A model generated the notes under the pieces. It was not told the DNA's origin. It saw nothing but the letters and a program-made list of their open reading frames with translations, and made no database searches. 64,000 bases of DNA from Cyrtodaria siliqua (lineage: Eukaryota; Mollusca; Bivalvia; Adapedonta; Hiatellidae), in the NCBI GenBank assembly GCA_037043455.1, contig JAWPHD010001817.1, positions 124,001 through 188,000 of the forward strand. The letters are read 5' to 3'. This document shows, piece by piece, positions 58,701 through 64,000 of the stretch. How positions within the stretch are numbered: the first letter of the stretch is position 1; each line of letters begins with the position of its first letter. The position numbers were made by a program, and so were the translations under genes.

Positions 58701-60968
58701 ACTGCCTACCTTGGCAGACGTTTCTCATAGCGTATGGGCCCCGTGCTGTTCCCGAGCTAGAAGGGGGCGACTGACTGCCTACCTTGGCAGACGTTTCTCA
58801 TAGTGTATGGGCCCCGTGCTGTTCCCGAGCTAGAAGGGGGCGACTGACTGCCTACCTTGGCAGACGTTTCTCATAGTGTATGGGCCCCGTGCTGTTCCCG
58901 AGCTAGAAGGGGGCGACTGAATGCCTACATTGGCAGACATTTCTAATAGCGTATGGGCCCCGTGCTGTTCTCGAGCAAGAGGGGGCGATTGACTGCCTAC
59001 ATTGGCAGACATTTCTAATAGTGTATGGGACCAGTACTGTTCCCGAGCAAGAAGGGGGCGACTGACTGCCTACATTGGCAGACATTTCTAATAGCGGATG
59101 GGACCAGTGCTGTTCCCGAGCAAGAAGGGGGCGACTGACTGCCTACCTTGGCAGACGTTTCTCATAGTGTATGGGCCCCGTGCTGTTCCCGAGCAAGAAG
59201 GGGGCGACTGACTGCCTACCTTGGCAGACGTTTCTCATAGTGTATGGGCCCCGTGCTGTTCCCGAGCTAGAAGGGGGCGACTGACTGCCTACCTTGGCAG
59301 ACGTTTCTCATAGTGTATGGGCCCCGTGCTGTTCCCGAGCTAGAAGGGGTCGACTGACTTCCTACCTTGGCAGACGTTTCTCATAGCGTATGGGCCCCGT
59401 GTTGTTCCCGAGCAAGAAGGGGGCGATTGACTGCCTACCTTGGCAGATGTTTCTCATAGCGTACGGGCCCCGTGCTGTTCCCGAGCTAGAAAGGGGGCGA
59501 CTGACTGCCTACCTTGGCAGACGTTTCTTATAGCGTACGGGCCCCGTGCTGCTCCCGGGGGCGACTGACTGCCTACCTTGGCAGACGTTTCTTATAGCGT
59601 ACGGGCCCCGTGCTGTTCCCGGGGGCGACTGACTGCCTACCTTGGCAGACGTTTCTTATAGCGTACGGGACCCGTGCTGTTCCCAGGGGCGACTGACTGC
59701 CTACCTTGGCAGACGGTTCTTATAGCGTATGGGCCCCGTGCTGTTCCCGAGCTAGAAGGGGGCGACTGACTGCCTACCCTGGCAGACGTTTCTCATAGCG
59801 TATGACGCCGTGCAATTCCCGGGGGCGACTGACTGCCTACCTTGGCAGACGTTTCTCATAGCGTATGGGCCCCGTGCTCTTCCCGGGGGCGACTGACTGC
59901 CTACCTTGGCAGACGTTTCTCATAGCGTATGGCGCCGTGCTGTTTCCGGGGGCGACTGACTGCCTACCTTGGCAGACGTTTCTCATAGCGTATGGGCCCC
60001 GTGCTGTTCCCGGGGCGACTGACTGCCTACCTTGGAAGACGTTTCTCATAGCGTATGGGCCCTTTGCTGTTCCCGAGCAAGAAGGGAGCGACTGACTGCC
60101 TACCTTGGCAGACGTTTCACATAGCGTATGGGCCCCGTGCTGTTCCCGAGCAAGAAGGGGCGACTGACTGCCTACCTTGGCAGACGTTTCTCATAGCGTA
60201 TGGGCCCCATGCTGTTCCCGAGCTAGAAGGGGGCGACTGACTGCCTACCTTGGCAGACGTTTCTCATAGCGTATGGCGCCGTGGTATTCCCGGGGGCGAC
60301 TGACTGCCTACCTTGGCAGACGTTTCTCATAGCGTATGGGCCCCGTGCTGTTCCCGGGGGCGACTGACTGCCTACCTTGGCAGACGTTTCTCATAGCGTA
60401 TGGGCCCCGTGCTGTTCCCGAGCAAGAAGGGGGCGACTGACTGCCTACATTGGCAGACATTTCTAACAGCGTATGGGACCAGTGCTGTTCCCGAGCAAGA
60501 AGGGGGCGACTGACTGCCTACCTTGGCAGACGTTTCTCATAGCGTATGGACCCCGTGCTGTTCCCGAGCAAGAAGGGGGCGACCGACTGCCTACCTTGGC
60601 AGACGTTTCTCATAGCGTATTGGCCCCGTGCTGTTCCCGAGCAAGAAGGGGGCGACTGACTGCCTACCTTTGCAGACGTTTCTCATAGCGTATGGGCCCC
60701 GTGCTGTTCCCGGGCAAGAAGGGGGCGACTGACTGCCTACCTTGGCAGACGTTTCTCATAGCGTATGGGCCCGTGCTGTTCCCGGGCAAGAAGGGGGCGA
60801 CTGACTGCCTACCTTGGCAGACGTTTCTCATAGCGTATGGGCCCCGTGCTGTTCTCGAGCAAGAAGGGGGCGACTGACTGCATACCTTGGCAGACGTTTC
60901 TCATAGCGTATGGGCCCCGTGCTGTTCTCGAGCAAGAAGGGACTGACTGCCTACCTTGGCAGAAAGGT
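52741..60968 (+). repeat. 73-bp GC-rich satellite, about 112 copies
   Basis: The unit is GACGTTTCTCATAGCGTATG, GGCCCCGTGCTGTTCCCGAG, CTAGAAGGGGGCGACTGACT, GCCTACCTTGGCA. It is much richer in G+C and CpG (about five CpG per unit) than the rest of the window. Variants include CAAGAAG/CTAGAAG, CCAACC/CCTACC, TGTATG for CGTATG, and short units lacking the GAGCTAGAAG segment (59.5-60.4 kb). CTGCC and GGCAG form an inverted pair in each unit, extended to CTGCCAA/TTGGCAG in one subtype. Frames of up to 122 codons on both strands are artefacts. Confidence 0.98.
52960..56020 (+). repeat. 1,533-bp higher-order duplication inside the 73-bp satellite
   Basis: The block from about 52960 to 54490 recurs at a shift of exactly 1,533 bp (21 units) with only a few differences, for example TAAAAGG/TAGAAGG at 54240/55773 and GGGACCAGTACTG/GGGCCCCGTGCTG at 54366/55899. 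A second shift of 584 bp (8 units) links about 55.5-55.8 kb with 56.1-56.4 kb. Confidence 0.9.
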
Positions 60969-61104
60969 AGCTTTCTTCAAAGTCCTGTTTTGTTGTCATG
61001 ATCATTAAAGGTGCTTGCCTCCATAAGGGGTCTAAAGTGATTTGTTCTTTGAGCTCCTAAATAGTAGTTAATTAGAACAACTTATAAAACATACATAAAA
61101 TGTA
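60969..61104. other. Spacer
   Basis: Short AT-rich stretch after the satellite with no feature. Confidence 0.4.
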
Positions 61105-61440
61105 GATATAATATTCGGACAGGAAAAATAGCATTCAAGGAAGACAGTCAACCACAAACACACACACAAACAAAACAGCTTTAAAGGTGCATAAAAGACA
61201 AAATAAGACATCACACACGCAAAAGTGTTGACAATAGGGCTACCGTCTTGGAACGGTCAGTGGCAAAACAAGCCTCTGGAGGTTTAAACCAGGTTCTAGG
61301 GTCACCAAACATCACTCTTAACCTATTGTCATCCCAATAAACGGGACAGTTTTTAAAAGGTATCCCCGGCAGGCTATACTCTCTAACAAATGAATAAGCA
61401 TATTAAACACCGCATTCATACTAAAAATATAAATTGCTCT
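61105..61440 (+). repeat. Interspersed repeat, second and longer copy
   Basis: TTCGGACAGGAAAAATAGCA, GAAGACAGTCAACCACAAA and GTTGACAATAGGGCTACCG match 21428-21590. The copy continues with CCTCTGGAGGTTTAAACCAG and ATCCCCGGCAGGCTATACTC. No coding frame. Confidence 0.75.
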
Positions 61441-61855
61441 CAGATGCAATACGTGCTATTCTAGCAATCGAATAACATCAAATACCATCAAAGATTCAAA
61501 ACAGATCAGTGTTATCTACACAGCCATGCTGTATCAATAATTTAAAACATTTCCTACTGTGATTTTTCTACGTGATTTTAATTGTGTTCAACCCATTTAA
61601 AAAATACGTTTCATCATGTTTGTTCATGCTATGTTTACATTAATAAAACAATTTGTAACATCGACTTAGACATTGATTTCATTCATTATTATCCATCATC
61701 TAAACTCCATAGTTTAGATGTCTTCTTCGAAAAAGATCTCCTTATATGAATATTGGTCATTACTCCCTAACGCACAGTCACTCAGTAGGCTGCTATGTAA
61801 ATCCAATTGTTAAACAACAGTTTGCCTGAGTACATCTTCTTGTACAGTCGTACGG
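61441..61855. other. Intergenic, no gene seen
   Basis: AT-rich sequence with no supported feature. Confidence 0.4.
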
Positions 61856-61859
61856 CACG

Positions 61860-62335
61860 CCTTTTCCCGTTAACCCCAGTTAACATCATAAACATGGGTT
61901 TACGGTTCAATAACTGGGATTTCTGACCAAGAAACCACGTTTATCAAATGTATTGCTCTTAAACCCCAGTTTCTCAGTAGAAACCTTAGTTTATGGTACG
62001 CCGTTTGCACAATAATCCCTAAACTTGGGTTTTCGTTCAATAACTGCGGTTATTAAAATTAATGTACACAATTTCCTATAAACCCCAGTTTCTGAACAGA
62101 AACCTAAGTTAATGGTACGCCCTTGCACAATAATACCGTAAACACCAGTTATCACTGTAAACCTAGATTTATGGTTCAATAACCAGGGTTTCTAAAACGC
62201 CGTTTGCACAATAATTCCGTAAACCCCAGTTCTCATTGTTCATTAACCGGGGTTTCTAAGACGCCGTTTGCATGTAATAATTCCGTAAACTCCGATTTTC
62301 GATGTTAACATTGGTTTATGGTTCAATATATTTCA
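61860..62335. repeat. Degenerate repeat of AAACCCCAGTTT / GGTTTATGGTTCAATAAC modules
   Basis: Modules GTAAACCCCAGTTCTCATTG, GGTTTATGGTTCAATAAC and CGCCGTTTGCACAATAATTC recur five or six times with irregular spacing of about 60-110 bp. The modules AAACCCCAGTT and AACTGGGGTTT-like sequences are mutually complementary, giving local hairpin potential. It superficially resembles telomeric sequence but is not a telomere repeat. Confidence 0.65.
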
Positions 62336-62515
62336 AATATTTGAATAATTAGCAAAGTGTCCTCTAAGAGGGACGCATATACAGAATAGTACGTATACAT
62401 GGAATGAGAACTGATAAGAAATTACAACTCTGTCCTTGTGTTTAATACAATAATAATAAAAAAATAAAATAAAATAAATTATCAGTATTGTATTATTTAT
62501 ATCAGATTTTATTAT

Positions 62516-62880
62516 TTGGTACCTATAAGAAACCAGAACTGTCGCCGGAGGCGGACAAATACCCCCACTGGCAACTTGTTGGGCGGTAGGTAAACATACA
62601 AGACTTTGTTCCTATAAGATATATAGACATATGGAAATGAAATGGCCATAACTTCTACAAACACTATCAAAGTGATCTCACTGGAAAATCATCGAACCTG
62701 AACGTCATGATAGTATGCGCATGTCCACTCGATATTGATTCTTCCTAGCAAGTTTCGCGATATTCTAAAAGGAGTTATTGAGAAATAGCCCGGACAAGGC
62801 TTGTGTCTACGGAAAAGCTGATTCCAGTATACACCCCCACACCCACTTTGCAGGGGGTATAATGAAACGTTAACACATCA
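62516..62880 (+). repeat. Probable interspersed repeat, GTCGCCGGAGGCGG type
   Basis: The segment contains the small palindrome GTCGCCGGAGGCGG, AATGGCCATAACTTCTACAA and GGAGTTATTGAGAAATAGCC. These read like dispersed mollusc repeat modules, but no second copy is in the window. Confidence 0.3.
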
Positions 62881-62931
62881 GGTGCTTTAGGAAGGCTATG
62901 ATTTTAGGTTCTCTGTATTTGGCTATATATA

Positions 62932-63770
62932 CTCAGCAAAAATAAAAAGTATCCACTTTGTTTTCCTGCAAAATCGGAGACTGTAAGAAAGAACTAACAA
63001 TTGTAGCGTGATTTTCTTTTAACATGTTTAATAACATCTTTGTTTGATGTTCACACAAATTTTCATCGAAATATACCGAATAGTAAAAAAAAAATCACAG
63101 TTTAAAAACACAGGTGTGAAAACGAAATTCACAAAACTGAACAAATGTAAAGGTAAGACAATAACACAGATTCAGCAGTCTTAGTCGATTCAAATACACA
63201 GAAAAATATTCAAAACCTCGCTAATATCTCATGTGTCCACCGTTACACCGAATACACGCAAGAATGCGACGTCGCATGCTTCTGACGTAACGAATGACGA
63301 GTTCTGGAGGTAATGTGTTCCATTCGCGGACAAGTACTGCTGCAAGGTCCTGAACACTTTGAATAGGGTCATTCTGACGTATACCACGTCCCAAATGTGC
63401 TCAATGCTTCGTCAGTCGTTACGTCAGAAGCATGCGACGTCGCATTTTTGAGTGTATTCGGTATAACGATGGACACATGAGATATTAGCGAGGTTTTGAA
63501 CATTGTTCTGTGTATTTGAATGGGCTTAGACTGCTAAATCTGTGCTATGTCGCTAATCTTTACATTTGTTAAGTTTTGTGAATTTTGTTTTAACACTTAT
63601 GTTTTTAAAGTTTGATTTATTTTTTAAGTATTCGGTATATTTCGATGGAATTGTGTGTGAACAACAAACAAAGATGTTATTAAAAGAAATCATGTTACAA
63701 TTTTTTATTTTTTTCTTACAGTCTCTGATTTTGCAGGAAAACAAAGTGGATACTTTCTATTTTTGCTTAG
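62932..63770. mobile_element. Foldback Tc1-like element, both arms from the transposase 3' end
   Basis: Arms of about 365 bp (62932-63300 and 63409-63770) form an inverted repeat around a 108-bp spacer. The tips are CTCAGCAAAAATAAAAAGTA (left) and CTAAGCAAAAATAGAAAGTA (right, reverse complement), and TA lies outside each, as in Tc1/mariner insertions. The inner left arm plus spacer, read on the minus strand, encode LGRGIRQNDPIQSVQDL, VREWNTLPPELVIRYV and SMRRRILACIRCNGGHMRY then a stop, typical of a Tc1 transposase C terminus. The right arm encodes a diverged copy on the plus strand, with RYVRSMRRRI and GHMRY. No catalytic DDE core remains, so it cannot mobilise itself. Confidence 0.88.
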
Positions 63771-63772
63771 TA

Positions 63773-64000
63773 TACATGTATAACACTTTTTAAAAAAAAG
63801 GAATGATGTTAAGAGATCGTGTTATAATGCTCGTTTGATTTTGAAGCAACCGAAATGACCAGTCTTGGCAGGTGTTTTAAAAACATTAACTTTCACCACC
63901 TTATTGTATATACAACACATAGCTAGCTCCAGAGTACCTTAACTATTTGACAAAATATATTGAATTCGAAGGGTGTTATAAAATATTCATCCCGTTGACA
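63773..64000. other. Right edge, no feature seen
   Basis: AT-rich sequence to the end of the window. Confidence 0.4.

Noticed and set aside
61860..62335. Telomere or interstitial telomeric repeat
   Set aside because: No run of TTAGGG or a related hexamer; the modules are longer and irregularly spaced.

Overview
The window looks like nuclear DNA from a mollusc, most likely a bivalve. It is AT-rich, genes are split by introns with GT/AG borders, and coding exons are sparse in a sea of repeats. tRNA-derived SINEs, foldback elements, Tc1-like and Helitron remnants and several mosaic repeat families of a kind I associate with bivalve genomes are present. The phylum call is inference from repeat style. 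No species can be named, and no prokaryotic, organellar or viral gene organisation is seen.

Two host genes are supported. (1) On the + strand, three exons (1468-1568, 2610-2833, 5127-5751) with matching splice phases encode about 315 residues of a leucine-rich-repeat protein resembling LRRC73 (NOD3-like); its 5' end lies left of the first exon seen. (2) On the - strand, a Golgi carbohydrate sulfotransferase (CHST8-14 type) is split between a membrane-anchor exon (50275-50428) and a catalytic exon (39526-40640). The roughly 9.6 kb intron between them holds two LINE fragments and a 3.3 kb minisatellite. The two exons fit in splice phase and give a protein of about 420 residues. Small possible exons at 35201-35269 and 37249-37307 are unassigned.

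Tandem arrays make up roughly 24 kb, over a third of the window: 28 bp (1.55-2.5 kb), 26 bp (3.8-5.0), 40 bp (16.7-16.9), 22 bp (19.9-20.4), 51 bp (22.4-22.8), 42 bp (24.3-25.3), 32 bp (25.8-26.3), 44 bp (26.6-33.3), an unrelated 44 bp (36.6-37.0), 41 bp (38.8-39.5), 47 bp (44.7-48.0) and 73 bp (52.7-61.0). Two were born from gene boundaries: the 28-bp unit is the last 15 bases of an LRR exon plus its 5' splice site, and the 41-bp unit begins with the last codons and stop codon of the sulfotransferase. Three neighbouring arrays (51, 42 and 44 bp) share a 28-base core but have unrelated tails. The 22-bp array is a string of perfect CArG boxes.

Mobile DNA includes a TTAA-flanked MITE with its empty site preserved next to it, three more MITEs with 9-bp, 7-bp and TA target duplications, a SINE sitting inside the 28-bp array, a dead LINE with a triplicated piece of reverse transcriptase, a second LINE 3' end, a broken Helitron-type PIF1 helicase, several long hairpins, and a Tc1-like foldback element (62932-63770) whose arms both encode the transposase C terminus. 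The rest is AT-rich sequence in which I see no gene.
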